Origin: UKL13-3 sp040387195
GTDB taxonomy: Bacteria > Bacteroidota > Bacteroidia > UKL13-3
Direction of reading: 5' to 3'
Length of the DNA stretch: 64,000 nucleotides
Assembly (NCBI GenBank): GCA_040387195.1
Contig: JAZKEF010000006.1
Span: 186,001-250,000, forward strand
A program made the position numbers and the translations under genes. Positions 17,095 to 25,677 of this stretch are shown here, piece by piece. Each line of letters starts with the position of its first letter. Position 1 is the first letter of the stretch. Under the pieces are notes generated by a model. That model searched no databases. It worked only from the letters and a program-made list of their open reading frames with translations, and had not been told where the DNA came from.

Positions 17095-18311
17095 TCTATA
17101 TAATTTAGAAATTGCTTTGACACCGTCTTATAACCATACCTATCTTTAATCGTTTTACTGATTATTTCCTTCGAATATATTAGTTCACTAAGTGCGTGGA
17201 GTATTCCGTTTGCCAGATCTGATGTATCATAACATTGTGCTAAATATCCGTTGTCTTGATGTTTAACAAGCTCTGATATACCACCGACATTGAATGCTAC
17301 TGCAGGTGTTCCACATGCAAGAGACTCCATAATGGTATATGGCAGGTTTTCGGATTTTGATGGAAGGACAAATACATCCGATGCTGCATATAGCTTAGCC
17401 ATTCTATGGTCATCATAAATAGTTCCCATAACGTATACATCCATGGGAAGCGGAATAGTTGCATCCGACCCTACTATGCACAAAGCATGTGTTTGCGAGA
17501 ATGTTTCATCTCCTTTAATTAGGAACCTTATGGCTTCCAATAGCAAGGAATAACCCTTGTTCACATCTGAGGTCGCATTCATTGCCCCAAATAATATTAT
17601 TTTCTTATTGAGAGGTAGCTTAAGTTCAACTCTTGCTTCTTCTTGCTGATATACTTTAAATAGGTCTGTATTCAAAGCGTTTGGAAACACTTTGGTTGCA
17701 AAGTTTTTAAGCAATACGCTACTTAATGATTTATTTGCCGACCAATTACTTGGTGCAAAAACAGACATATCGGCATCCTTCCATGATTGTTGCTTTCGTT
17801 CAAATATGGAATAGGCAAGATCATGCTCCTTATCGGAAGCAATTGCCGGGCAGGTACCGCAATGAGACTTATATAAAATACAATCGTAGGGCAGGTGGCA
17901 TCCTCCGGTAAATGCCCATGAATCGTGTAAAGTCCAAACTATTTTTTTTCCGGATTTAAAAATAGCTCCTAAATTCTCAACAGACAAAAAACCTCTGTTT
18001 ACCCAATGTATATTAACCACATCAGCCTGTTTAAATGCTTCATGTTTTGTAATATCATTTCCGAACCTTGCAATAGAAAAGAGACTTTGACGCTTGATAC
18101 CTCTCAGTTTGCATTCATATTTATCCAGTCGGGATTGTAGTATTTGAATCGGTTTGGGTACACTTGATACAAAACGGTCATTGGTTGTGTTTTTTTCATG
18201 AACCAGCATTGAAACATCAATTCCATCAGTTAACAACGCCTCAAACAACCTAACTGCCGCTTTAGATGCTCCACCACCTGTATCAGATGTATTCACGATA
18301 AGAATTTTCAT
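17091..18311 (-). CDS. Glycosyltransferase, GT-B fold (group 1/GT4 type)
   Basis: A 406-aa cytosolic transferase. The N-terminal domain begins MKILIVNTSDTGGGASKAAVRLFEAL, typical of GT4 enzymes, followed by the acceptor-side block VVNIHWVNRGFLS and VWTLHDSWAFTGGCHLPYDC. The C-terminal nucleotide-sugar domain has IILFGAMN, VYVMGTIYD and the signature FVLPSKSENLPYTIMESLACGTPAVAFNVGG with the E-x7-E pattern. It adds a sugar from a nucleotide donor to the surface glycan; sugar unknown. The set of four Cys in HLPYDCILYKSHCGTCPAI resembles the metal or disulfide loop seen in WcaC/colanic-acid type GT4 enzymes. Confidence 0.88.
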   Translation of the reverse strand: MKILIVNTSDTGGGASKAAVRLFEALLTDGIDVSMLVHEKNTTNDRFVSSVPKPIQILQSRLDKYECKLRGIKRQSLFSIARFGNDITKHEAFKQADVVNIHWVNRGFLSVENLGAIFKSGKKIVWTLHDSWAFTGGCHLPYDCILYKSHCGTCPAIASDKEHDLAYSIFERKQQSWKDADMSVFAPSNWSANKSLSSVLLKNFATKVFPNALNTDLFKVYQQEEARVELKLPLNKKIILFGAMNATSDVNKGYSLLLEAIRFLIKGDETFSQTHALCIVGSDATIPLPMDVYVMGTIYDDHRMAKLYAASDVFVLPSKSENLPYTIMESLACGTPAVAFNVGGISELVKHQDNGYLAQCYDTSDLANGILHALSELIYSKEIISKTIKDRYGYKTVSKQFLNYIE

Positions 18312-18317
18312 TCCGGA

Positions 18318-19295
18318 CTAATGATTAAAGAAGTTTCTCATCTGTTTACTAAACATCTCAACATTCCAATCCCTCACCAAATAACGAGGTATTTCAAATT
18401 TACTGGTATAAGAATGTACCTGCCATTCAAAATTTGATGTTACCATCTCAAATCCTGCCCTTCTGCAAGCTTCGATACTATCTTTGTTATAGTCTCTTTT
18501 GCTTCCAAATGGATACGAAAAATGCTTAATTTCCTTTCCTGTCAGATTTTCCAATTCCTTTTTTGAATGTAGTATCTGCAAGTATTGTTCATCAAAACTC
18601 AGCTCACTCAATACAGGATGATCCAATGTATGAGCCCCAACCACACATGATCCCGATTTTGCCATTACTTTTAACTCTTCGTGCGTCAACAACCTGTATT
18701 TATTAGTATTAATCATTTCAATTCTTGCCCAGTTATAAATACCCTTCATGATACGATTACGCTCCTTAAAATGAGTATATTTTATCAGCGGGTGTAACTT
18801 ATTGTACGTTTTATACTTTTCCAAAGGTTTAGTATCAAATGTGTATTCTCTACCATTAACACTCAACTCTAAGGAATCAGGCAGATTCGGAAGGTCCACA
18901 AAAATATATTCCAGAGCGTCCCACCACAAAATTTCCTTTGTATTGAGTTTGGATGTTGTAATATAGAATAATGCTTGGGCGGCATGTTTTTCCAAAATAG
19001 GAAGTGCCTGAGTATAGTTATCGGCATAACCGTCATCGAATGTAAGAATTATGGTATCAGGATCAAAAGGACTTTTGTGATGTAGTTTGGTGTAAAACTC
19101 ATCAATGGTAATTAAGTTATAATTAGCCCTCAAAAAAGCAATCTGCTCATCAAAGTGTTTGGGCGATACGGCTAATTGCTGAAGGTCGGTTTGTAAATTG
19201 TCAACCCTATGATACAACAAAACAACAGCAGGTACATTAAACAGATTTTCTGCAAATCGAATAACCGGCTTAATTGTTTTAGAGAACAAACCCAT
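18318..19295 (-). CDS. Polysaccharide deacetylase (NodB domain, CE4)
   Basis: The protein (325 aa from the ATG at 19295) has a NodB catalytic domain with motif 1 TFDDGYADNY, motif 2 GAHTLDHPVLS (His-x3-His metal ligands) and motif 3 HFSYPFGSKRDYN. Such enzymes remove N-acetyl groups from glycans with a metal ion. An N-terminal segment VPAVVLLYHRVD is usual for this subgroup. A TTG at 19319 would extend the N-terminus into the FkbM gene; the ATG gives a clean 10-bp gap and a sensible protein start. In this cluster the target is probably a GlcNAc-type residue of the surface glycan, which is inference. Confidence 0.88.
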   Translation of the reverse strand: MGLFSKTIKPVIRFAENLFNVPAVVLLYHRVDNLQTDLQQLAVSPKHFDEQIAFLRANYNLITIDEFYTKLHHKSPFDPDTIILTFDDGYADNYTQALPILEKHAAQALFYITTSKLNTKEILWWDALEYIFVDLPNLPDSLELSVNGREYTFDTKPLEKYKTYNKLHPLIKYTHFKERNRIMKGIYNWARIEMINTNKYRLLTHEELKVMAKSGSCVVGAHTLDHPVLSELSFDEQYLQILHSKKELENLTGKEIKHFSYPFGSKRDYNKDSIEACRRAGFEMVTSNFEWQVHSYTSKFEIPRYLVRDWNVEMFSKQMRNFFNH

Positions 19296-19305
19296 AAATG
19301 AATAA

Positions 19306-20112
19306 TTACTTCCAGGCAAAAATATTCAACTGTAACTCAAAATTGAGTTGACTTTTTTCAGAAGGCATAAAGGGATTAGGTGTTTCTGATATTGACTGAA
19401 TAGAGTATCTGAACCCTTCATTTTTAAGAATTGTCAACAAGGTTGAAAGACTCTGTTCCTGATTCACATATGAATGATACTCTACAAATAGCTTTTGCAC
19501 CCTGTATAGTTCCTCCTTGCAATCATTGAGAACTTCAGTCTCGGCACCTTCAATATCAATTTTAAGGAAATCAATACTTGGGTGCTCTTGTAAAACATCC
19601 TTTAATCGGGCCGTTTGAACCAAAATCCCTGCTTCATTGGCAGTTGTTATTGATCCTCCATCAGAACCGTCTTGCTTAAAGTGAATGCCTTCATTATGAA
19701 CCCAAACAGCTTTTGCCCTTACTTCTACATCACCCGCGTTATTGCTTCTCAGATTTTGGTTTAATACTTTTACAATTTCCGGATCCGCTTCAAAAGCCGT
19801 AATCCGCGCCTCAGGAAACCGGTGCTTAAAATAGATACATGATAGTCCGATATTAGCTCCACAATCAATAATAATCGGATTGCGGGAAGGAGTCTCGAAT
19901 TTATAGATCTCATCAACAAATAGCTCTTTGAACTGCCATACAAATGATTGCGCATCAGGCATCGAAAGAGTTCCTCCTTCGAAACGAATACCTTGTATGT
20001 TCTTTCCCCTTTGCTTCCCATAACGCTGATAAATGAGAATAAAATATCGGTAGCGTTTATCGGTAAAAAAACGGAATAATGAACTTAAAAATGTTTTTAT
20101 AATGTGAATCAA
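19306..20112 (-). CDS. FkbM-family SAM-dependent methyltransferase
   Basis: A 268-aa methyltransferase with IIDCGANIGLSCIYFKHRFP (SAM-binding motif I), ITAFEADPEIVKVL (motif II acidic residue) and the FkbM hallmark FLKIDIEGAETEVL. It probably O-methylates a sugar hydroxyl in the glycan. The start is TTG, overlapping the stop of the preceding methyltransferase (TTGA); no in-frame ATG exists before the conserved domain, except an internal Met at MPDAQ, so TTG is accepted with some doubt. Confidence 0.85.
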   Translation of the reverse strand: MIHIIKTFLSSLFRFFTDKRYRYFILIYQRYGKQRGKNIQGIRFEGGTLSMPDAQSFVWQFKELFVDEIYKFETPSRNPIIIDCGANIGLSCIYFKHRFPEARITAFEADPEIVKVLNQNLRSNNAGDVEVRAKAVWVHNEGIHFKQDGSDGGSITTANEAGILVQTARLKDVLQEHPSIDFLKIDIEGAETEVLNDCKEELYRVQKLFVEYHSYVNQEQSLSTLLTILKNEGFRYSIQSISETPNPFMPSEKSQLNFELQLNIFAWK

Positions 20113-20795
20113 TGTATTTTCTTTTGTGCAAGGATAGTGATAATGACAGGAAAATCCTGATCAACATGGGCAAGCTTTTTAATATCAACCTCTTCAATAC
20201 AAAGTCCATGGAGGATTGCTGTGGCAGCATAAACATTGCCATACACTGAAACTGCACTTGCTCCAAATACTTCATTAATCAACTTTTGAATGGATAAAGG
20301 TGTAAACCTCCAATAGTCACCCCATCGATCCATATCATAACGAGATACCTGAACAAGTCCGGCAACCGTTATTAATACATTACCACCGGGCTTCAATACC
20401 TTGTGAATACCGCGAATAGCTTGTTTTAAATCAAAAATAAAATTCAGTGTCTGAGTACATACAAAACTGTCAACCACATTCTCTGGTAAACTTTCATAGT
20501 TAGAGAGGTCTCCGATAATTGTCGCAGCGGGATTTGAAGAATCGACATGCAACACTTCAAACGAGGTAACATTGCTTCCAAACTTCTTAGAATAGGTGCT
20601 TTCTGCAATTTCCAATACGCTCCCTTGAATGAGGTGGCTATTTTTAGTAAGAAAATCTTCTATGTAATACCTGTCAACAGGTGTTCCCCTATCAAAGCCA
20701 AACTTTGACGAAACAGGTGTGATATCCATTTGAGTAAACCATAAAGGTTTAGGATGCCTGTAACGATTGATCATTTGAATGATATATTTAAACAT
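20109..20795 (-). CDS. Class I SAM-dependent methyltransferase (Methyltransf_11 type)
   Basis: A 228-aa protein. SAM motif I appears as GSVLEIAESTYSKKFG, which is weak, but post-I and later motifs are clear: ATIIGDLSNYESLPENVVDSFVCTQTLNFI and KVLKPGGNVLITVAG. Such proteins are frequent in glycan clusters and may modify a sugar or a lipid-linked intermediate; the substrate is unknown. It follows the GT42-like gene by 2 bp and overlaps the FkbM gene by 4 bp, so translation is probably coupled. Confidence 0.78.
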   Translation of the reverse strand: MFKYIIQMINRYRHPKPLWFTQMDITPVSSKFGFDRGTPVDRYYIEDFLTKNSHLIQGSVLEIAESTYSKKFGSNVTSFEVLHVDSSNPAATIIGDLSNYESLPENVVDSFVCTQTLNFIFDLKQAIRGIHKVLKPGGNVLITVAGLVQVSRYDMDRWGDYWRFTPLSIQKLINEVFGASAVSVYGNVYAATAILHGLCIEEVDIKKLAHVDQDFPVIITILAQKKIH

Positions 20796-20797
20796 GC

Positions 20798-21658
20798 TTA
20801 TTTGCTCTCCTCCGCTAACCCTTTATATTTTATCACCTCATTTAAAGTATCCATCGCAAACAAGTCCAACCAGGTATCCTGCGATAAATTAATAACATCT
20901 ACCCCCTTATAGGTTTTGTTTATCATTTTTTTATAGTAATTGTACTGTAAAAACGTAGCTAAGCTATACTGATGACTCTCTATTATACCATGCCACGAAT
21001 CAATATTAGATGCATTTAACCGCATATCCTTTTCATTATCATAAAAATGCTTTATCTCTCGTTTGTAATCCCTCAGTACAGTATGATCACATCCTATCAA
21101 ATAAATTTGGCTATACCCCATGTATATTAAAACGGGAAGCATCATTAGTGGGCCGGTAATGGGGCTTAAGATCGGAAATTCCAGATCAACTTTATCAGAG
21201 AAATAAGGTGAATTCGAGAACTGTAAATAATGTATTGCGCGATTAGCAAACAATTGATTTTCTTCAATCATCTTTTTATCGCGAAGACATAGCACCATTT
21301 GTGTTTTCTGCGGTAAGGTTGCATCAGCCTGCCTAAGCCAACTTATATAGTTATCCAGAACAAGTGGCTCATGATACGGAGCAAAAAAATGAAACGATGG
21401 GTTAACCGCAGCCAGCTGATCGTGAAGAAAAAAATTACTGATACTGAAGCAATCCTCTCCGGCAAGTACAGACAGATCCTCCTGTTTAATGCTTGGACCA
21501 GTTGCAATCATAAATGCACGTTTTCCCTTGCCAATATTTTTAAGAAGTATATTTTTACGTAAGTCTTCCTTGTTTTTGACTGAGATTAACTTTACCCGTT
21601 CAGCCAATTTCAGAAGCAGTTCATATAATACCGGAGGAATGAGTTCACTCAACTTCAT
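20798..21658 (-). CDS. Rossmann-type glycan-cluster protein, candidate GT42-like or DUF115-like transferase
   Basis: A 286-aa soluble protein with no certain family. The pattern resembles bacterial GT42 sialyltransferases and the related DUF115/MAF proteins. Residues 50-58 read MIATGPSIK, like the GNGPSLK donor loop. Residues 166-192 hold an I-T-G-P segment, then MGYSQIYLIGCDH, matching the I-T-S-G...LGY-x-x-IYL-x-G-x-D block of the Cst enzymes. A His at 229 precedes a helix and a final strand (GVDVINLSQDTWL), where GT42 has its catalytic His and C-terminal strand. It overlaps the CMP-sugar synthetase gene by 4 bp. Together these make a nonulosonate transferase a reasonable hypothesis; an MptE-like or other Rossmann function is the alternative. 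Confidence 0.5.
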   Translation of the reverse strand: MKLSELIPPVLYELLLKLAERVKLISVKNKEDLRKNILLKNIGKGKRAFMIATGPSIKQEDLSVLAGEDCFSISNFFLHDQLAAVNPSFHFFAPYHEPLVLDNYISWLRQADATLPQKTQMVLCLRDKKMIEENQLFANRAIHYLQFSNSPYFSDKVDLEFPILSPITGPLMMLPVLIYMGYSQIYLIGCDHTVLRDYKREIKHFYDNEKDMRLNASNIDSWHGIIESHQYSLATFLQYNYYKKMINKTYKGVDVINLSQDTWLDLFAMDTLNEVIKYKGLAEESK

Positions 21659-22818
21659 ATGGCATTTATATAAAACAAGTGCTCAATAAATGCCCTCACG
21701 GCTCCTTCACCGCCTTTAATATCAATTCTGATAACATTCGGCAGCATCTTTATAACATCAACAGCATTGGCAGGACAAGCACCGTAACCAACACATCCAA
21801 GTACTTCCCTGTCATTAATATCATCCCCTATATAAGCAACTTCATCCAACGAAATACCCAGCTCCAAGCAGATCTTTTTGAGTGTTTCCAACTTATTGTG
21901 TTGGTCCTGGTACAAAAAATCTATTTTTAATTTCTGTGCTCTTCTATTAACAATAGCTGTATTTTCAGAAGTAAGTATCGCTGTTTTGATGCCTTTGTTA
22001 CGCAACAATTCAATCCCTTTCCCATCTAATGTATTGAATTTTTTAAGTTCGTCCCCATTTTCACTATAATACATCCCGGCATCGGTAAGCACTCCATCCA
22101 CATCTGTAGCAAATAATTTGATTTTTTTGCCTGAATGGTCCAACTTCAACACATGCTTTTTCATTAAAGCTTCAGCTACTATCCAATCATCTTGTTCATC
22201 GATTTCGGTAGCAGAGTATTCAGGCATTTCATATATTCCAATATTTCCACTCAACCTGTTTTGATTAGACACAATAGTATCGGTTTTGCTAATATACAAT
22301 GCCCCATTTTCCATCAGCTCACCCTTAAAATCCTGTCTGCGGGGCCGCGAGGTAAAATCATAATTGATACTTTTTCCCTCCTCCGTCCAAAAAAATCTTT
22401 TTACACGTACACATGTAAGCAATGAATCATACCCATTACTCAAATATGTTTCCATCGCATTGTTCACATCTGTAACAGTAAGGAAGGGACTTGTTGGTTG
22501 CACCAGTATAAAAGGCCTTTGTCCTTCTACTTTTAGGGCTTCAATTACTTCAAGCATTACACTCTCAGTAGATGCACTATCAGTAGCATTCTCAGGTTTG
22601 CGCCTGTATACTTCAACTTTGGACAGGCACAGCTCCTTTGCTATTGCTTCAATTGTATCACAATCGGTTGCCAGAATGACACGCTCCACGAAATTGCTTT
22701 CATTCAATGCCTTTAATGTCCAATAGATTAACGGCCTGCCGCAAAAGTCCTTTATGTTCTTAAGCGGTATCGATTTACTACCACAACGAGCGGGAACCAA
22801 TGCAATTGCCTTACCCAT
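21655..22818 (-). CDS. CMP-nonulosonate cytidylyltransferase fused to KdsC-type HAD phosphatase
   Basis: A 387-aa two-domain enzyme. Residues 1-225 are an acylneuraminate cytidylyltransferase: ALVPARCGSKSIPLKNIKDF (nucleotide loop), VILATDCDTI, FILVQPTSPFLT and the RPRRQDF segment. Residues about 232-387 are a HAD phosphatase of the KdsC class with FATDVDGVLTD (nucleophile D239, acid D241), ILTSEN, K309 and YIGDDINDREVL, so all four HAD motifs are intact. The likely reactions are removal of the 9-phosphate from a nonulosonate-9-phosphate and activation of the free acid with CTP. The same two activities are separate genes in the KDN pathway of Bacteroides thetaiotaomicron and fused (with a phosphatase-like domain) in animal CMAS. 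It overlaps the neuB-like gene by 8 bp. Confidence 0.9.
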   Translation of the reverse strand: MGKAIALVPARCGSKSIPLKNIKDFCGRPLIYWTLKALNESNFVERVILATDCDTIEAIAKELCLSKVEVYRRKPENATDSASTESVMLEVIEALKVEGQRPFILVQPTSPFLTVTDVNNAMETYLSNGYDSLLTCVRVKRFFWTEEGKSINYDFTSRPRRQDFKGELMENGALYISKTDTIVSNQNRLSGNIGIYEMPEYSATEIDEQDDWIVAEALMKKHVLKLDHSGKKIKLFATDVDGVLTDAGMYYSENGDELKKFNTLDGKGIELLRNKGIKTAILTSENTAIVNRRAQKLKIDFLYQDQHNKLETLKKICLELGISLDEVAYIGDDINDREVLGCVGYGACPANAVDVIKMLPNVIRIDIKGGEGAVRAFIEHLFYINAI

Positions 22819-23683
22819 TCTTTCTGTACTTCAACTTATCTTTTTGTACCTGTTCTATCGGAAGTATTTCCTTCGATTTATAAGTAAGGGCTTTATACGT
22901 TGCATGTAAATCTCTTACCAATTTCTGCATACCTGTAGGTTCAAGTGATGCAGCATGATCAGTTCCTTTCCAGGTTCTATCCTTGGTAAAATGCCTTTCA
23001 ACCCAGGTACCTCCCAGGGCATAAGCGGCATTATCAATTGCTATACCTAAGTGGTGTCCTGAAAATCCGTAATCCTTAACCCTGTTTCCAAATGTTTGCT
23101 TTAATCTTGATATCTCGAGCAAACAAACATCTTCAAAAGGTACCGGGTAACCCGAAGTGCAAGCATATATCACCAATCTGTTACCCTGATTCGTTTCTTC
23201 AAAAAAACTTACAATTTTAGCCTCTTCCTCATGATCCGTCATTCCAAATGAAACATGTACTTCGCCTTTATAATCATCGCGAAGAATTTTAAGCATTCCG
23301 AAATTATTGTTACATGCTGAAGGTACTTTTATTAGGGATGGATTTAATGCCACTATTTCTGCTGCCGAAATATGATCCCAAACTGAGGTTGAATATACTA
23401 TTCCTATTGATTCACAATAAGTCTTCAACTCAGCATGTTGTTGCGGATTAAATTCAAGAAACTCTCTATGCGCACCATAGGTATCTCCATATGAATTATG
23501 CGGATTGGGGTGCGGGGTGTTATACTGCTCTTCAGTAAGAAGTTCCTTATTGTTTCTTTTTTGAAATTTCGCAACATCTGCTCCACAATCTTTAGCCAAT
23601 TTGATGAGATCCTTGGCAATGCTCATTTCTCCCTTATGGTTGCAGCCGATCTCTGCTATAATTTTCGGTGTTTGATAAGTCAT
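22811..23683 (-). CDS. NeuB-like nonulosonic acid (phosphate) synthase without SAF domain
   Basis: A 290-aa TIM-barrel synthase of the NeuB family with KIIAEIGCNHKGEMSIAKDL, DVAKFQKRNN, the IGIVYSTSVWD and LIKVPSACNNN blocks, and VERHFTKDRTWKGTDHAASL at the end of the barrel. The enzyme condenses PEP with ManNAc, its 6-phosphate or mannose-6-phosphate. The C-terminal SAF (antifreeze-like) domain that completes the active site in standard NeuB is absent: the protein stops at YRKNG after about 290 residues, where 340-350 is usual. With the fused phosphatase next door, a 9-phosphate product (Neu5Ac-9-P or KDN-9-P) is the best guess. No NeuC epimerase gene lies in the cluster. Confidence 0.88.
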   Translation of the reverse strand: MTYQTPKIIAEIGCNHKGEMSIAKDLIKLAKDCGADVAKFQKRNNKELLTEEQYNTPHPNPHNSYGDTYGAHREFLEFNPQQHAELKTYCESIGIVYSTSVWDHISAAEIVALNPSLIKVPSACNNNFGMLKILRDDYKGEVHVSFGMTDHEEEAKIVSFFEETNQGNRLVIYACTSGYPVPFEDVCLLEISRLKQTFGNRVKDYGFSGHHLGIAIDNAAYALGGTWVERHFTKDRTWKGTDHAASLEPTGMQKLVRDLHATYKALTYKSKEILPIEQVQKDKLKYRKNG

Positions 23684-23691
23684 ATCTGTTT

Positions 23692-24720
23692 CTATTTAAT
23701 TAATTGTAAATTTCTTAGTGTTTTAAAGAACAAGTACTTCCAATAGTACCTGTTTATTTTAAACTTGTTTTGAACATAATTATTGTATACATATTTTTTT
23801 ATCTCTCCGGCCTTTGCTTCGAGCGAAGGATCAATCAGATTAAGGGTTTCATTTCGTTTCCACCCCACCGGCTTTTGCAGAATAAGTGTAACTCTTTCAT
23901 TGGCATATTTCACATTAACACCAATCTGCATCGCAATTTTAATCAAATAATCTTTATAAAAACTGTATACATGTGCATTCTGAAAATAAGTAATCGGGTC
24001 AAAATACATATTATGAATACAGAATATACCCGGAACCTCCAAAATAAGATACCCATTATCCTTTAATTTTTCGAAGATATCATTCAGCTCCCTCACAGGA
24101 TTGCTCATATGTTCCAATACATGTGAAAGGATCATGATATCTTTTGAGCCTGCAGGGATGGCTTCTTTATAATTCCCAAACTGCAAATTCATTCCTTTTA
24201 ACTTTCCGTACTCCAGATGTGCCCTGTCATAATCGATCCCCTCAGCAATATACCCAGCCTTGTGGAACGGATATAAAATCCCACCGGCACCACAACCTAT
24301 TTCAAAAACCGTAGCCCCGGCCAAATCTCCGATCTCCCGCTGAAACAATTTATAAAAAACCTCCCCTCTTCTGGTTTGGTCGGCAAATAATGCCTCTACC
24401 CCTTCTTCATCGGGTTGATATATTTTTCGGTACTCGTGCGTATAAAAACTAATCGTACTTGCTTCGTCAAATATCTGCTCACTTCTGATTAATCCGCAAT
24501 GTGCACAAAGCTTACTTCCGATAGCAAATCCATACCGATCCTTTTGGGTAAGTGTAATATCCTTTACCCCATCTCCACCGCATAAACATGGGACGGTAAC
24601 AAGTTTATATGAACCATCATCAATCTTCGACTTTACAATCCCGATATAATTTAATTGCTCGGAGTTAAGTGGTATCGAGGGCTTGGAGTCGTTTTTATAT
24701 AATGGAAAAGTTGATGTCAT
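23692..24720 (-). CDS. Class I SAM methyltransferase with N-terminal Cys-rich segment
   Basis: A 342-aa protein from the ATG at 24720 (a GTG codon directly precedes it). Residues about 40-80 hold CLCGGDG and LCAHCGLIRSEQIF, a zinc-binding arrangement seen in sugar C- and N-methyltransferases of the Methyltransf_13/14 group. The SAM domain has TVFEIGCGAGGILYPFHKAG, EGIDYDRAHLEYGK, ILSHVLEHMSNPVREL and LKDNGYLILEVPG. It probably methylates a sugar or sugar intermediate of the cluster. It is 8 bp from the NeuB-like gene. Confidence 0.83.
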   Translation of the reverse strand: MTSTFPLYKNDSKPSIPLNSEQLNYIGIVKSKIDDGSYKLVTVPCLCGGDGVKDITLTQKDRYGFAIGSKLCAHCGLIRSEQIFDEASTISFYTHEYRKIYQPDEEGVEALFADQTRRGEVFYKLFQREIGDLAGATVFEIGCGAGGILYPFHKAGYIAEGIDYDRAHLEYGKLKGMNLQFGNYKEAIPAGSKDIMILSHVLEHMSNPVRELNDIFEKLKDNGYLILEVPGIFCIHNMYFDPITYFQNAHVYSFYKDYLIKIAMQIGVNVKYANERVTLILQKPVGWKRNETLNLIDPSLEAKAGEIKKYVYNNYVQNKFKINRYYWKYLFFKTLRNLQLIK

Positions 24721-24748
24721 CACTATACGCTTGTTGATTTTCGGATTG

Positions 24749-25672
24749 TTATTTTTTTCTTAATATTAAACATAGGTTCTCCCCTCCCTGAGGATATTTC
24801 CTGCTCATGATAGCCGACATCATAGTGATGTACACATTGTTCAAAAAGCGCCACGGTCTTGTAATGAAAGTACTGAAATTTAACAATGAATATTGATTGT
24901 TGTGGTAAAAACTCCCCCTGTTACAATATTCGGTAAAATCCTCCAATATATCATATCCGTAGTTTGCAGCAAGTACCCTGATTGATTTGGAAGACAATGC
25001 ATAATTATGACGGGGAGGATCAATACAAAACCAGGGGTTTTCCTTTAACTCTTTCATACTTCTCTCAGGCAAAATATCCAGATAGCCCTTAACATGTTTG
25101 CTTCTGTACCACTCCTGAATATTTTTATTGGGTAAGGCAATAACCAATGTTCCTCCGGTTTTAAGCAAAGAGGAAACCTCCTTAAAAAAATCGGTGAGGT
25201 AAATAAAATGTTCGATCACATGCGAAGTAAAGATGATATCAAATGAACCCTCACGTTCCGTAAGAATGTTAACTCCGTTTTGTTTTGCAATTGCCACTGC
25301 CGACTGGTCAATTTCATACAACCAGCTGTCATAACCGATTTGTGCAAACCCTTTGGTAAAATTTCCGCACCCTCCACCAAAATCCAATAATTTTTTACCC
25401 TTATTGTGTTTTGTTATAACTGCTTCAATGTGTTTTGCTTTTTGAACAAATGTTCTATTATTAATCCACCTCCGGAAAAATGTACCCTTGGGTTCATTAA
25501 AGTTAAATCCCTGATAATAGGAAATTACTTCTTCAACATTGGGCAATTGTGATGGAAAAAAACTATCGCACGATCTGCAGTAGAAAGCTTCACTCTTGTA
25601 TTGTGAAAACTTCCCATAAGTGGTGATTGTATCAGAACCACAAATAATACATGATGAATCAACTGACTTCAT
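24749..25672 (-). CDS. Class I SAM methyltransferase with N-terminal zinc ribbon
   Basis: A 307-aa protein. The N-terminus CIICGSDTITTYG and FYCRSCDSFF forms a two-CxxC zinc ribbon; the SAM domain follows with KLLDFGGGCGNFTKGFAQIG, SWLYEIDQSAVAIAKQ, FTSHVIEHFIYLTDFF and LLKTGGTLVIALPNKN. Zinc-ribbon methyltransferases with this layout are common in Bacteroidota glycan clusters. The substrate is unknown. The gene starts 5 bp after the flippase stop. Confidence 0.83.
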   Translation of the reverse strand: MKSVDSSCIICGSDTITTYGKFSQYKSEAFYCRSCDSFFPSQLPNVEEVISYYQGFNFNEPKGTFFRRWINNRTFVQKAKHIEAVITKHNKGKKLLDFGGGCGNFTKGFAQIGYDSWLYEIDQSAVAIAKQNGVNILTEREGSFDIIFTSHVIEHFIYLTDFFKEVSSLLKTGGTLVIALPNKNIQEWYRSKHVKGYLDILPERSMKELKENPWFCIDPPRHNYALSSKSIRVLAANYGYDILEDFTEYCNRGSFYHNNQYSLLNFSTFITRPWRFLNNVYITMMSAIMSRKYPQGGENLCLILRKK

Positions 25673-25677
25673 TTTGG

